Positions 8,224 to 17,211 of a DNA stretch of 57,424 nt are shown piece by piece (within the stretch, counting starts at the first letter, position 1; each line of letters begins with the position of its first letter). The position numbers and the translations under genes are program-made. The notes under the pieces are model-generated. The model was not told the origin of the DNA. It did no database searches and worked only from the letters and a program-made list of their open reading frames with translations. The DNA is from Zavarzinella formosa DSM 19928. Lineage in GTDB: Bacteria > Planctomycetota > Planctomycetia > Gemmatales > Gemmataceae. The DNA lies in contig NZ_JH636439.1 of NCBI RefSeq assembly GCF_000255705.1, forward strand, positions 839,832-897,255, given 5' to 3'.

Positions 8224-10713
8224 TCAATGTCGGAACAAAAACTCTCGCGTGTTCAACACGGCCCACATCACATCTTCCCAAGCCTTCCGTTTGTCCATGC
8301 CCTTGGCGACGTGAGCCATCGCCGGGGAGCGTTCCGCATCTGTCGGATAGCGGGACAGGGCGGCGAGGTACAGGCCGTCGAGGATTTCCTTTTCATTCTT
8401 CTTTTCGGCCAGCAACTTCCCGAGGCGATTGCCGGGGTTTCGCAACTTCTCATTGATCGTTGGCCCGTTGATGAGTTGCAGGGCTTGGGCCAGGTTGCTG
8501 TCGCTTTCCCGTTCGCATTCGCAAGCGAGTTCACGGGCCGGTTGGCCGAAGGTCTTCAGGAACGGATGGTTCACTTCGCCGTCCGGCAATTGGATAGCCC
8601 GCGTCCCCATCGGCAACCCGGCGAACTTCTCGGGAATCTGCGTCACATCGCACAGGGCGTCTAACAATTGTTCGGCACTGAGCAACTTGGTGACAGCGTG
8701 CGAGAAATACTTCACATCGTCCTTGTTGGAATCATTCGGCGTCGCGGAGAGTTGATAGGTCCGGGACAGCATGATCGTGCGGACGAGATGCCGCAGGTCG
8801 TACTTGTGGTCCGTGAAATCCTTGGCCAATGAGTTCAACAGTTCATCGTTGCTCGACGGATTCGATTCGCGGAAGTCATCGACAGGGTCAACAATGCCCT
8901 TGCCGACGACGTGATACCACACACGATTCACAATCGACTTGGCGAAGAACGGATTGCTCGGGGAGGTCAGCCACTCGGCAAACACTTCGCGGCGATCAGT
9001 TCCGGCCGGAATGGTCGGGGTGGCCCCCTTGAGGAACTTCGGAGCCATCACTTTGCCCGAACGGGGTTGGGTCACTTCGCCGTCACGGCTGGCAAACACC
9101 ACCTCGGCCGTCGCATCTTGCGGGGTCTTGCCGGGGTTAACCGAGTCTTTCTTCACCTTCACGCGGGCAAACCACGCGGCCGTCGAATAGTAATCGTCCT
9201 GCGTGATCGCCTCGAACGGGTGGTTATGGCACTTGGCACATTGCATCCGCACGCCGAAGAAGAGCTGGGCGGTCGTTTCAGCCAAGCTTTGCGGGTCTTT
9301 GGCGATCCGGTAATAGTTCGCCGGGGGATTGTTGAAGGTGTTGCCGTTTGAGGTCAGCATTTCATTGATGATGCTGTCCATCGACGTGTTTTTGTTCAGG
9401 TGGTCGCGGAGCCATTGCTGGAAGCCGTGAACGCCCTTCACTTGAATGCTCTTGCGGTTGCTGCGGAACACATCGGACCACTTCAAGGCCCAGAAATCCG
9501 AGAATTCCGGGCGTTGCAAAAGTTGGTCGATCAATTTGGCCCGCTTGTCCGGCGATTTGTCCCCAATGAAGACGGCCACTTCTTCCGGCTTGGGAAGCAG
9601 ACCGCAGACATCAAGGTAAGCCCGGCGAAGGAAGTCTTCGTCCGTGCAGAGTTCGCTCGGTTGGATAGTCATCAGCTTCAGCTTGGCGAACACGGACTTG
9701 TCCACGAAATTGGCTTCCGGGGGATTCGACCACACGAAGCCGTCTTTCGGTTCCAAGTAGGTGATGCGAATGGAAACCATTTCTTCCAAGTAGCGGGCCA
9801 AGACGGCGATTTCACCGGCTTGTTTAAACTCCACGAAGCCATTCGGCGTCACATCGCCGATGGCCGGGTCGCTGCTGGTGAACACTGTCAACCGGGTGAC
9901 ATCGCGGATGGAACCATCGCTAAAGTGGCCCAAGGCCGAGAGTTGTTGCCATTTGGCTGGCGCGGTGAACACGCGATTGCCGGGCAGAACTTCCAGCTTT
10001 TTGAGGACGGGTTGGGTGGCCGCGTCGTCGGGCATTCCCTGAGCCATCCAGTTTGAAATCACTTCGACGGCTAAGGTATCGGCCCCGAAGCGGGCTCCCC
10101 CTTCGTGCGGCACACGGCCGAGACCCTTTTGAAGCATTAAGCTCGCCATCGGATTTTGCTTGTCCGTCCGGCGACCCCAGACATCTCGCGTCAATTGTTG
10201 GAAATCGAGAACAGGATCAAACCCGCGAAGACTGAGGCGAAAACCGTTCTTGCCACTGGGGGTGCCGTGGCAGGCACCCGCATTGCAACCACCGACGTTC
10301 AAGCCCGCGATCACATCGTTTCGGAAACTCACCTGCTCAATCGTGCCAACCTTTTCCACGATCAACGGCACAGAAGTGGTCTTGCCGCCGACGGCCACTT
10401 CCAAGCTGCCCGAGCCGTCCTTTCGGCCACGCACAAAGCCGTCGGCAATTTCAACCAACCCCGGCGTGGTCGCCTTGATGTCGGCGAAGGGGGTCAGGTC
10501 GCGAATCGTGCCGTCGGCATATTTGCCGGTCACCAAGAGTTGTTGCATTCCGCGGGGGCCGACCAGCGAAATTTGCTTCGGCTGGACCTCAATGGCAGTC
10601 GGCTGGCCGATCAGTTTCAGGCGGTCCTTGGATTGGTTCGGATTCGCGGCTTGCAAAGAGGCCGTGAGGAACAAAAGGCAAGCAAGGAAACCAGACACGC
10701 GGGGAGCGCACAT
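8224..10713 (-). CDS. Secreted DUF1549/DUF1553 cytochrome-like protein with Ig-like domains
   Basis: An 829-residue exported protein. From the ATG at 10713 it begins with a signal peptide (MCAPRVSGFLACLLFLTASLQA). Bacterial Ig-like (BIG_2-type) segments follow, for example GKYADGTIRDLTPFADI and GHFSDGSIRDVTRLTVFTS. Between them lies CNAGACHGTPSGKNGF near residue 139, a CX4CH motif found in this family. DUF1549 follows (FLRRAYLDVCGLLPKPEEV), with a classical CAKCHNHPFE near 490, then DUF1553 (FFAKSIVNRVWYHVVGKGIV). These are large paralogous families in planctomycetes of unknown biochemical role, perhaps linked to polymer breakdown and redox chemistry outside the cytoplasm. The frame is open upstream to 10818, but the signal peptide fixes the start. 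Confidence 0.9.
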   Translation of the reverse strand: MCAPRVSGFLACLLFLTASLQAANPNQSKDRLKLIGQPTAIEVQPKQISLVGPRGMQQLLVTGKYADGTIRDLTPFADIKATTPGLVEIADGFVRGRKDGSGSLEVAVGGKTTSVPLIVEKVGTIEQVSFRNDVIAGLNVGGCNAGACHGTPSGKNGFRLSLRGFDPVLDFQQLTRDVWGRRTDKQNPMASLMLQKGLGRVPHEGGARFGADTLAVEVISNWMAQGMPDDAATQPVLKKLEVLPGNRVFTAPAKWQQLSALGHFSDGSIRDVTRLTVFTSSDPAIGDVTPNGFVEFKQAGEIAVLARYLEEMVSIRITYLEPKDGFVWSNPPEANFVDKSVFAKLKLMTIQPSELCTDEDFLRRAYLDVCGLLPKPEEVAVFIGDKSPDKRAKLIDQLLQRPEFSDFWALKWSDVFRSNRKSIQVKGVHGFQQWLRDHLNKNTSMDSIINEMLTSNGNTFNNPPANYYRIAKDPQSLAETTAQLFFGVRMQCAKCHNHPFEAITQDDYYSTAAWFARVKVKKDSVNPGKTPQDATAEVVFASRDGEVTQPRSGKVMAPKFLKGATPTIPAGTDRREVFAEWLTSPSNPFFAKSIVNRVWYHVVGKGIVDPVDDFRESNPSSNDELLNSLAKDFTDHKYDLRHLVRTIMLSRTYQLSATPNDSNKDDVKYFSHAVTKLLSAEQLLDALCDVTQIPEKFAGLPMGTRAIQLPDGEVNHPFLKTFGQPARELACECERESDSNLAQALQLINGPTINEKLRNPGNRLGKLLAEKKNEKEILDGLYLAALSRYPTDAERSPAMAHVAKGMDKRKAWEDVMWAVLNTREFLFRH

Positions 10714-11147
10714 GAAGATGGCCTTTCGGTGGGAGGCAATCAAAGCCGTCGGACGGCAGGCGGGCAGGAGATCAACGGCGGGACGACGGGAAAAGGGGGA
10801 GGCCGAGCCCCGTCGCATTTCCTCCTAATTTACCTTCTTCACCGGGAAATGCGAAGAGAAATATGAAAATTCCGCGCAACCTTGGGATGTGGATTGAACT
10901 GATGTGGACAAAATAGTTCCTGTTGGGCAAGAATTTTGGAGATGTAACGAACAAGTAATACGGCAAGACGATTACTCGCATGGATCGTCTGAATAATAGC
11001 CGGGGATTCACGAACTATCGTAACTTGGGTGGGCGGCGGGTGTTTGAAACCCTACGTTGATCGGCTCGCGCAAGTTTGACGCGAAAGTACGTTTACCAAG
11101 GATTGTGACTGATCAAGGAATGATCAGTCTGGAGAACCACTGACGAA
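10714..11147. other. 434-nt divergent intergenic region
   Basis: It separates the divergent DUF1549 and kinase genes and is more AT-rich than the coding DNA in its middle (10860-11000). It must hold the promoters of both. A TTGACG hexamer lies about 70 nt before the kinase start, without a convincing -10 partner. Apart from the palindrome at 11108-11128 I see no gene or RNA structure. Confidence 0.6.
11108..11128. promoter_or_regulatory. Palindrome just upstream of the membrane kinase gene
   Basis: ACTGATCA-AGGAA-TGATCAGT is a perfect 8-bp inverted repeat ending 19 nt before the start codon, next to the ribosome-binding site GGAGA at 11131-11135. It could be an operator, or a hairpin that masks translation initiation. 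Confidence 0.5.
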
Positions 11148-12494
11148 ATGACGCAGAACGCGCCACATATCGATGCTCAAACCTTCGTGGAACATTTGGT
11201 CCGCAGCGGGCTTTTGGAACCGGAAGCCATGGCCCGCTTCAATGCCGAAGGCCCCGAGACCGAAGACGGACTGGAACTCGCCCGGTTTCTAGTCCGCAAG
11301 GGAATGCTCACTAAATTTCAAGCAGAAAGGTTGTTGTCCGGCCGTTCCGATGGGTTTCAACTGGGCCAGTATCGAATTCTGGACGAATTGGGACGCGGCG
11401 GCATGGGCCGGGTGTACAAAGCCCTTCACTTGACGATGGGACGGATTGTCGCCCTCAAAGTGCTGGCTCCGAATCTGACCAAAACGGACATGGCCCGTGA
11501 ACTGTTTCGCCGGGAAGTCCGGGCGGCCGCCAAACTGAATCATCCGAACATCGTCGCCGCCTTCGACGCCAATCAGGCCGGGGAATCGTGTTTTCTGGTA
11601 ATGGAGTTTGTCGACGGGCCGAACCTTTCGGAACTCGTCAAACGTCGCGGACCGTTGCCGACGGATCAATCCTGCGAATTCATCCGGCAGACCGCCACGG
11701 GACTGGCCAATGCCCATGCGATGGGATTGATCCATCGGGACATCAAACCGGCAAATTTGTTGGTTCAAACCACGGCCGCCGGGCCGGTCATCAAGATTTT
11801 GGATTTTGGCCTGGCTCATATTGTGGCCCCTGACAAACCATCGGATTTGTCAGATGCCAATGGCGAGTTCATGGTGATGGGGACGCCGGATTATGTGTCG
11901 CCCGAGCAGGCCCGAAACAAGAGCAGTGTCGATGTCCGTTCGGACTTGTATTCGCTCGGCTGCACGTTTTACTATTTGCTCACGGGGGCCGTGCCTTTCC
12001 CCGGCGGCAGCGCCCTCGAAAAAATCGTGCGGCACTATTCGGACGAGCCGACCGACATCCGGACCTTGCGGCCGGAAATTCCGGAACAACTTGCCGTGAT
12101 TGTTCATCGGTTGCTGGCCAAGAAGCCGGATGAGCGGTTTGCCGACGCTCATGATCTCATCAATGCCCTGAATCGACTGGCGCTCGCTCATTCCGACTGG
12201 CAGCCTCCCTCGACGGATAATTCAAAACGGGATTCAGGATTGAATGTCGGCGTGCGAGAAGATGATCCGTGGGCAAACCTCGCGGATGATTCCATCGCCA
12301 ACACATTGCCAAACGTGGGCTCGGCCACCCGTGAAACCTCGACAAGCCGCCCGAGTCGGTTTGTAAAATCAGATCGGGAGCGTCATCGTCGAGGCAAGAT
12401 GAACTGGGTTTGGATCGGATTGCTGATCGTTTGTGTGATCAGCGTCTTCTTGGGTGTGGTATCTGCTCTGAAGTTTTTCATCGCACATCAGTGA
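11148..12494 (+). CDS. Membrane-anchored Ser/Thr protein kinase
   Basis: A 448-residue PknB-like kinase. Residues 1-70 form a small helical N-terminal domain (FVEHLVRSGLLEPEAMARF; GMLTKFQAERLLSG) often seen in front of planctomycete kinases. The kinase domain follows with all motifs intact: glycine loop LGRGGMGRVYKA, VALKVL, catalytic loop HRDIKPANLL, ILDFGLAH and GTPDYVSPEQ. A linker of about 80 residues leads to one C-terminal membrane segment (WIGLLIVCVISVFLGVVSAL) with only a short tail, so the kinase faces the cytoplasm and lacks an outside sensor. GGAGA 12 nt before the ATG at 11148 supports the start. Substrates are not evident from the neighbours. Confidence 0.95.
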   Translation: MTQNAPHIDAQTFVEHLVRSGLLEPEAMARFNAEGPETEDGLELARFLVRKGMLTKFQAERLLSGRSDGFQLGQYRILDELGRGGMGRVYKALHLTMGRIVALKVLAPNLTKTDMARELFRREVRAAAKLNHPNIVAAFDANQAGESCFLVMEFVDGPNLSELVKRRGPLPTDQSCEFIRQTATGLANAHAMGLIHRDIKPANLLVQTTAAGPVIKILDFGLAHIVAPDKPSDLSDANGEFMVMGTPDYVSPEQARNKSSVDVRSDLYSLGCTFYYLLTGAVPFPGGSALEKIVRHYSDEPTDIRTLRPEIPEQLAVIVHRLLAKKPDERFADAHDLINALNRLALAHSDWQPPSTDNSKRDSGLNVGVREDDPWANLADDSIANTLPNVGSATRETSTSRPSRFVKSDRERHRRGKMNWVWIGLLIVCVISVFLGVVSALKFFIAHQ

Positions 12495-12502
12495 ACAATC
12501 AG

Positions 12503-12575
12503 GCCGGGAAGCCATGTTCAGCCAAGAATCGAAGAGTGTTTTGATTCTTAGCTGAACATGGCTTCCCGGTTTCTT
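12503..12575. terminator. Long 27-bp hairpin between convergent genes
   Basis: 12504-12530 pairs with 12543-12569 over 27 bp with one mismatch, closing a 12-nt loop. A T-rich tract (TTTCTTTTGTTTT) follows on the plus strand. It lies just after the kinase stop and before the 3' end of the pseudouridine synthase gene. The stem is much longer than needed for termination. Confidence 0.85.
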
Positions 12576-12581
12576 TTGTTT

Positions 12582-13628
12582 TCAGTCCCACATTTCCAGT
12601 TCAGCTTCTCCCTCTTGATCATCCTCGACTACGACTTTCCAAGAAGCCAGCAGTCGTTTCATGTCCGAGGGCATTGGGGATTCCCAAGTCATCGTGTCAC
12701 CGGTGATTGGGTGGGTCAGTCCCAATCGGGTGGCGTGGAGCATCGGTCGATTAGCACCGGAGTCGTCCGGGTGCGGGGAACCATTTAATGGTCGATCGTA
12801 AACTGTTTCCCCGCACAACGGCGTCCCGGCTTCTCCCAAATGAATCCGCACCTGATGTGTGCGGCCGGTTTCCAACCGGCATTCCACCAAGGCGAACTTT
12901 TCCCATTGTTCCAGCACACTGACGTTGGTCGCGGCGTGTTGGCCTTCCATGCCTTCGGCACTGCCGCGACGCCCGTCGCCACGGTCACGGGCGATGGTCG
13001 ATTCGATCTTCCCGCCTTTGGCCGTGCCACGCACAAGGGCGAGGTAGCGACGGTCAATTTTGTGCGTCTTGAATTGCTCGTTCAGATGAGTCTCGGCCAT
13101 CCTGGTGCGGGCAAAGACCACCAAGCCGGTTGTCTCCTTGTCGATCCGGTGAACGGAAAGCACCGGCTTGCCCGGCCGGCCGAGGATCACCGGCAATAGT
13201 TCGGCAAGGGTGAGGGGAAGATAGGTCCGGCCGCGCGGGCCAAATTCGGCGGCCTCTTCCTCGTTCCGCATCGTTGTCAGACCCGCCGGCTTGTCCACAA
13301 TCACGATAGAGTCATCCGAGTAGATCAGCGATGGCATCGGGCCATCGTACTTCGGCAGTTCCGGGAGTTTCTTCTTCGTCTGGGGCGCCGGTTTGGGTTT
13401 TGCCTTCGGATTTGGCTTGGGCACCCCTTCCACAAACATCGTCACTTCGACTTGTTTGCCGAGTTTCAAGCGGGCGGCTGGATCATTCACGGGCTGGCTT
13501 GCCACGCGCACGGCCCCCTTTTCGATCAACTCCTTGGTCTTCGACCACGGCAGCAATAAACGAGTTTTGAGAAAAGCCGCCAGCGTTTGGTTGGCATCCT
13601 GACGGCCGACAATGAAAATCTTCACCAT
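12582..13628 (-). CDS. RluA/RluD-family RNA pseudouridine synthase
   Basis: A 348-residue enzyme that isomerises uridine to pseudouridine in structured RNA, probably rRNA. An S4-like N-terminal domain (LLLPWSKTKELIEKGAVRV) is followed by a lysine/proline-rich linker (about residues 70-90) and the catalytic domain. Catalytic motif II reads HRIDKETTGLVVFAR, with the essential aspartate present, and RRYLALVRG and GRTHQVRIHL are typical. The exact target uridine cannot be read from sequence. It begins 15 nt after the PDZ-M6 protease gene and is probably cotranscribed with it. Confidence 0.92.
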   Translation of the reverse strand: MVKIFIVGRQDANQTLAAFLKTRLLLPWSKTKELIEKGAVRVASQPVNDPAARLKLGKQVEVTMFVEGVPKPNPKAKPKPAPQTKKKLPELPKYDGPMPSLIYSDDSIVIVDKPAGLTTMRNEEEAAEFGPRGRTYLPLTLAELLPVILGRPGKPVLSVHRIDKETTGLVVFARTRMAETHLNEQFKTHKIDRRYLALVRGTAKGGKIESTIARDRGDGRRGSAEGMEGQHAATNVSVLEQWEKFALVECRLETGRTHQVRIHLGEAGTPLCGETVYDRPLNGSPHPDDSGANRPMLHATRLGLTHPITGDTMTWESPMPSDMKRLLASWKVVVEDDQEGEAELEMWD

Positions 13629-13643
13629 GATCCGGGAATCCTG

Positions 13644-15464
13644 TTAATTGAACTCGTAACCGATCAGGAATGTGATTTTCCCGTCCGGGCGCTTCGTGAT
13701 ATTCGTGAGATGAACCGGCAAACCGCCGCCGAGCATTGAACGGCTCGACGGTGTTGTGTACGGTGTGAACGACTGGTTGGCCGGGCTGGGGAACGGCACG
13801 GAATTCAGGAACACCCGCGGTCCCGCCGGGCCTTCCACACCGTGGGCTTCCTCCAAGATCGGCTTGTTTTGCACGACCCGCCAGATCAACAACCCCTCGG
13901 CGGCCAAGTCAGAGTCGAAACCCTTGCGGCGTCGGTTTTCCAAGAGGAAATACTCGCTGCCGTCCGGTCGTACGAGGATTTTGAAACACTCCGTCGGGGA
14001 GTCCTCGATCGGACCCAAAATCAACTTTTGCCGCACGGTGGGGTCGATGACCGCCGGTTTGATCCACTCCAATTGTTCCTTGCACCATGCCGAGAAGTGC
14101 TGCGGTCTTCCGTTGCCAATTTGATTCGACATCGCGCACCAAATGCCCACTCCCTCGGAACCCGGGTTTTCCGGCCGGGCGTACAGGTCCGGCAGGCCGA
14201 GCATGTGGCCGAACTCATGGCACATGGTGCTGATGTTCGACATCTTCGTTGCCCCGGCTTGCATGATGAAATAGGGCAACCGTTTTCCGTCGTAAGTGAT
14301 GTTGGCGCGGTGGGGCCAGTAAATGTTGCCGCGATTTCTGGTGGCCCCGTCCCCGGCGTACAAGAAAAAGACGCCGTCAAAGTTTTTGAGGGTGTCTTTG
14401 CCGTCTCTTGCAACAAGTTTGTCGAGTGTTTCTTTCAGCAATTCCGTCTTGGTGTTGGCATTGGTTCCCTGCCCGTAATCCATTCGGTTCTTGGGCATGA
14501 CTACCCACTCAAACACTTTGCCCTCAACCTTCAGCTTGCCGAAGGATTGTTCGCGGTAATAGTCGTTGAGGCTTCCGTAAACCTTTTGCCCGGTCGCGTT
14601 GGTCTGTGTGAAAGTGCCCTTGGTGAACAGCGAATCTTCCCAGTCCTTGGCGGTGACTTTCGGGTTGTGTTTCACGTCCTGAAAATCGATGCCGATGATG
14701 GCGATCCGGTAAGTGTCTTTTTTCCAGTATCCCGCAAGGCGGTCATCCCAATTCTGGCCTTTGCGCTCAACCCGTGTCTCCTCGGCGGCGAGGGTGGCCT
14801 TGGCTTCCACTTCACGCCCGTTTCGGTTGAACAACAATTTCACCTCATCCCCGGCCTTGTGTTCGGCCAACAGATCGGCAAGACGGCTTTGCATCGTGAT
14901 GCCGTTGCCGTCAACTTTCAGCAGGATGTCTCCCTCTTTGAGACCCGCCTTGGAGGCCGGGGAGGCGGGAGTGATTTGGTCAATGGTCGCCCCCATGCCG
15001 TCGTCGCGGTCTGCCAAACGAACGCCCAAAATGATCCGGGCGGCTCCGAGTTTCATCGGTTTGCTTGTGCCGCCAAGTTTGGCGGTCAGTTCCTTTAAGC
15101 CGTCCGGTCGTTTCACGGTGATCTTGACCGTTTCATCCGGTTCGCGGGAGTGGAGCAGGCTGCGGAACAACTCGGGTGTCAGGTCGGAGCGGTCATCGAG
15201 TTTGGTAATGATGTCTCCGACCAGCAGTCCGGCCTTTTGACCCGGCGAGGCCGGTTGGATATCCCGCACCACCAATTGATTTGGCGAAGCAGTTTCCACA
15301 TGCACGCCAAGGAAGCCTGGCTGGTTGACGGCGGTTGTTGATCCCCGCTTTACAGTGGTTGTCCGGGCGGTGGCTGGCGTCTTGAAGTCTTCGGAGGATT
15401 GTTGAGAAAATCCGGACAGGCTGGCCGCCATCAAAATGAGAAGTGTGTAAACGAAAATTCGCAT
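13644..15464 (-). CDS. Secreted M6-like metalloprotease with two PDZ domains
   Basis: About 606 residues with a signal peptide (MRIFVYTLLILMAASLSG). Two PDZ domains come first: about residues 50-120 (GFLGVHVETASPNQLVVRDI) and 140-220 (ILGVRLADRDDGMGATIDQI). The M6 (immune inhibitor A-like) peptidase domain follows, with zinc motif HEFGHMLGLPDLY and the downstream MSN turn. The PDZ domains may bind substrate C-termini or regulate the protease. An in-frame ATG at 15491 adds nine residues; neither start has a clear ribosome site, and 15464 is chosen because it gives the cleaner signal peptide. It lies 85 nt after the RTX gene on the same strand and 15 nt before the pseudouridine synthase. Confidence 0.88.
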   Translation of the reverse strand: MRIFVYTLLILMAASLSGFSQQSSEDFKTPATARTTTVKRGSTTAVNQPGFLGVHVETASPNQLVVRDIQPASPGQKAGLLVGDIITKLDDRSDLTPELFRSLLHSREPDETVKITVKRPDGLKELTAKLGGTSKPMKLGAARIILGVRLADRDDGMGATIDQITPASPASKAGLKEGDILLKVDGNGITMQSRLADLLAEHKAGDEVKLLFNRNGREVEAKATLAAEETRVERKGQNWDDRLAGYWKKDTYRIAIIGIDFQDVKHNPKVTAKDWEDSLFTKGTFTQTNATGQKVYGSLNDYYREQSFGKLKVEGKVFEWVVMPKNRMDYGQGTNANTKTELLKETLDKLVARDGKDTLKNFDGVFFLYAGDGATRNRGNIYWPHRANITYDGKRLPYFIMQAGATKMSNISTMCHEFGHMLGLPDLYARPENPGSEGVGIWCAMSNQIGNGRPQHFSAWCKEQLEWIKPAVIDPTVRQKLILGPIEDSPTECFKILVRPDGSEYFLLENRRRKGFDSDLAAEGLLIWRVVQNKPILEEAHGVEGPAGPRVFLNSVPFPSPANQSFTPYTTPSSRSMLGGGLPVHLTNITKRPDGKITFLIGYEFN

Positions 15465-15549
15465 AAGAGGCGCCACCGAGGTTGAAGACATCTGTTTAGT
15501 CTACCAAACCCCGGAAACACACCAAAGGATCTGAAATCCGAAAAAATCA

Positions 15550-16938
15550 TCAGGCAAAGACAACTTTCGAGAAGTTGGTGGTTTTCCGGAAGTCATCCCA
15601 TGAGAGAGTGATGAGTCCGTCGTTGCCCTTTGGCATGTAAGGGTTGTTGTCCACCCGTTTGCCCGTCTGGGTGTCCACGCCTTGCGGATTGTAAAGCTGG
15701 ATCCACTTGCGACCCGTCGGATCGACAATCACCTGACGAATCGAATAGGAAATCCCGGCTGTGATGCCAGTGCTGTTGACTTGGTTGACAGGGCCGGAAT
15801 AAGCCACCGCCACGCCGGCGTGCTTCTGGCTCAACAGCAACTGCACGGTCGCGAAATCGAGTTGAGAACCAGACTTGGTGGAGACTGTCCGGCCGGTGAA
15901 CTGACGGAGGGCGTCTGCGGGATCAAATAGTTTGCCCTTGCTGTCGGTGTTCATCTTGGTCCACTGGGCATCGGTGTAATACTGTGTTGGGTTGATTCCA
16001 AAACTCTGCAATCGGGCGCGGAACAACAGAATTGGCCAGAATTCGGCCGTTGAAGTGGCGATGGGCGATGGGTCGTTGTCGGTCCAAGTGCCATCGAATT
16101 CGACCTTCACCGTCTTGTTATCTCCCTTCAATGTCACTTGATATTGCCGTCCGCCGAGCGACTTGATCGAATTGCGGATGTCCGTGGCGCTAAGGGCTGA
16201 AAAGACCGCCAACATGCCGGTTTGGTTGAAGTCGCCTTTCTTCACCGGCTGGGGCTGGGCGGTGTCCGAATTGCTGATCGCCGCCGCAGTCGAGAAATCA
16301 TCTTGGTAAACATCGAAATTGGCGGCGCTGTTCGAGAGGCCGGTGCCAAATCCGCTGCCGTCAAGCTGGTCGGTTCCCGCGCCGCCGGAGAGGGTGTCGC
16401 GTCCGTCGCCGCCACTGATGCGGTCGTTTCCGGCTTCTCCGTACAGGTGATCGTTGCCGGGGTCGCCGGTGATCCAGTCGTCGCCGACCCCGCCATAAAT
16501 CACGTCATTTCCTTCGCCGCCCACCAACCAGTCATTTCCGGCGTTGCCCCGGATCGTGTCGTTGCCGGGGTCGCCATAAATGGTGTCGCGGTTCGACCCG
16601 CCGGTGATTTGGTCGTTTCCGTTGCCGCCCCATATTTGAGTGGGGATGTTCAAGGCGGATACGTTGACGACATCATTCCCGCCTTGGGCTCGCACCACCA
16701 AGGATTGCAAAGACTTGAGCGGGATGGTGTCCGTGAACCGGCGGCCGTCGCGGATCGTCACGCCGGAAAAACTCACCTGACCACTCTGCACCCGTGCCAC
16801 GATGGTGTCCGAAGACTCGGTGCCTTCGATAGTCAGCGTTGTGCCGGAGAGAACCCCCGTCATGGCGGCCGGGACTTCCCGGCCTTCGAGAGGTTCCAGT
16901 CGCAGCGCTGATCGACGGATAGAAGTCTGTTTCGCCAT
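15550..16938 (-). CDS. RTX-repeat surface protein with degenerate calpain-like (C2) domain
   Basis: A 462-residue protein. It starts with RLEPLEGREVPAA, the N-terminal motif widespread on planctomycete surface proteins. Residues about 90-200 hold tandem calcium-binding RTX nonapeptides (GNAGNDWLVGGEGNDVIYGG and others). From about residue 220 to the end the layout resembles planctomycete calpain-like proteases: GMLAVFSALSATDIRNSIK at the place of the Cys box, an FWPILLFRARLQSFG helix, YNPQG at the Asn box and LSWDDFRKTTNFSKV at the end. The catalytic Cys and His appear to be missing. The ATG at 16938 has AAGG about 9 nt upstream. Probably secreted and calcium-binding; the calpain-like assignment is inference from motif order. 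Confidence 0.8.
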   Translation of the reverse strand: MAKQTSIRRSALRLEPLEGREVPAAMTGVLSGTTLTIEGTESSDTIVARVQSGQVSFSGVTIRDGRRFTDTIPLKSLQSLVVRAQGGNDVVNVSALNIPTQIWGGNGNDQITGGSNRDTIYGDPGNDTIRGNAGNDWLVGGEGNDVIYGGVGDDWITGDPGNDHLYGEAGNDRISGGDGRDTLSGGAGTDQLDGSGFGTGLSNSAANFDVYQDDFSTAAAISNSDTAQPQPVKKGDFNQTGMLAVFSALSATDIRNSIKSLGGRQYQVTLKGDNKTVKVEFDGTWTDNDPSPIATSTAEFWPILLFRARLQSFGINPTQYYTDAQWTKMNTDSKGKLFDPADALRQFTGRTVSTKSGSQLDFATVQLLLSQKHAGVAVAYSGPVNQVNSTGITAGISYSIRQVIVDPTGRKWIQLYNPQGVDTQTGKRVDNNPYMPKGNDGLITLSWDDFRKTTNFSKVVFA

Positions 16939-17211
16939 CGCGATCGACCTTCCCTGAGCAGAGATGCGCGATCCATTCCCCGGCACGCGCCGAAGCGGGA
17001 ATATCGCGTGGAGTCTATCTCGTTTCTTCGCGACTCTGTCAATCAGGAAAACAATGTCGGATTTCTCCGATTATCACGAGTTCTCCGAATGGGAAATTGC
17101 CGGGATTGACGGGCCTCCGCAAGTTGCCCTGCTCGCGTTCGCCAGTTTGCCACAAGCCCGAAGCCTCCGAATTCGTTAGAATCTTCCACATCTTTCGGAG
17201 TCTCTCAAATC

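Noticed and set aside
13842-15098. 418-codon open frame antisense to the PDZ-M6 protease
   Set aside because: It is fully covered by a protease with intact PDZ and HEFGH motifs and shows no domain of its own.
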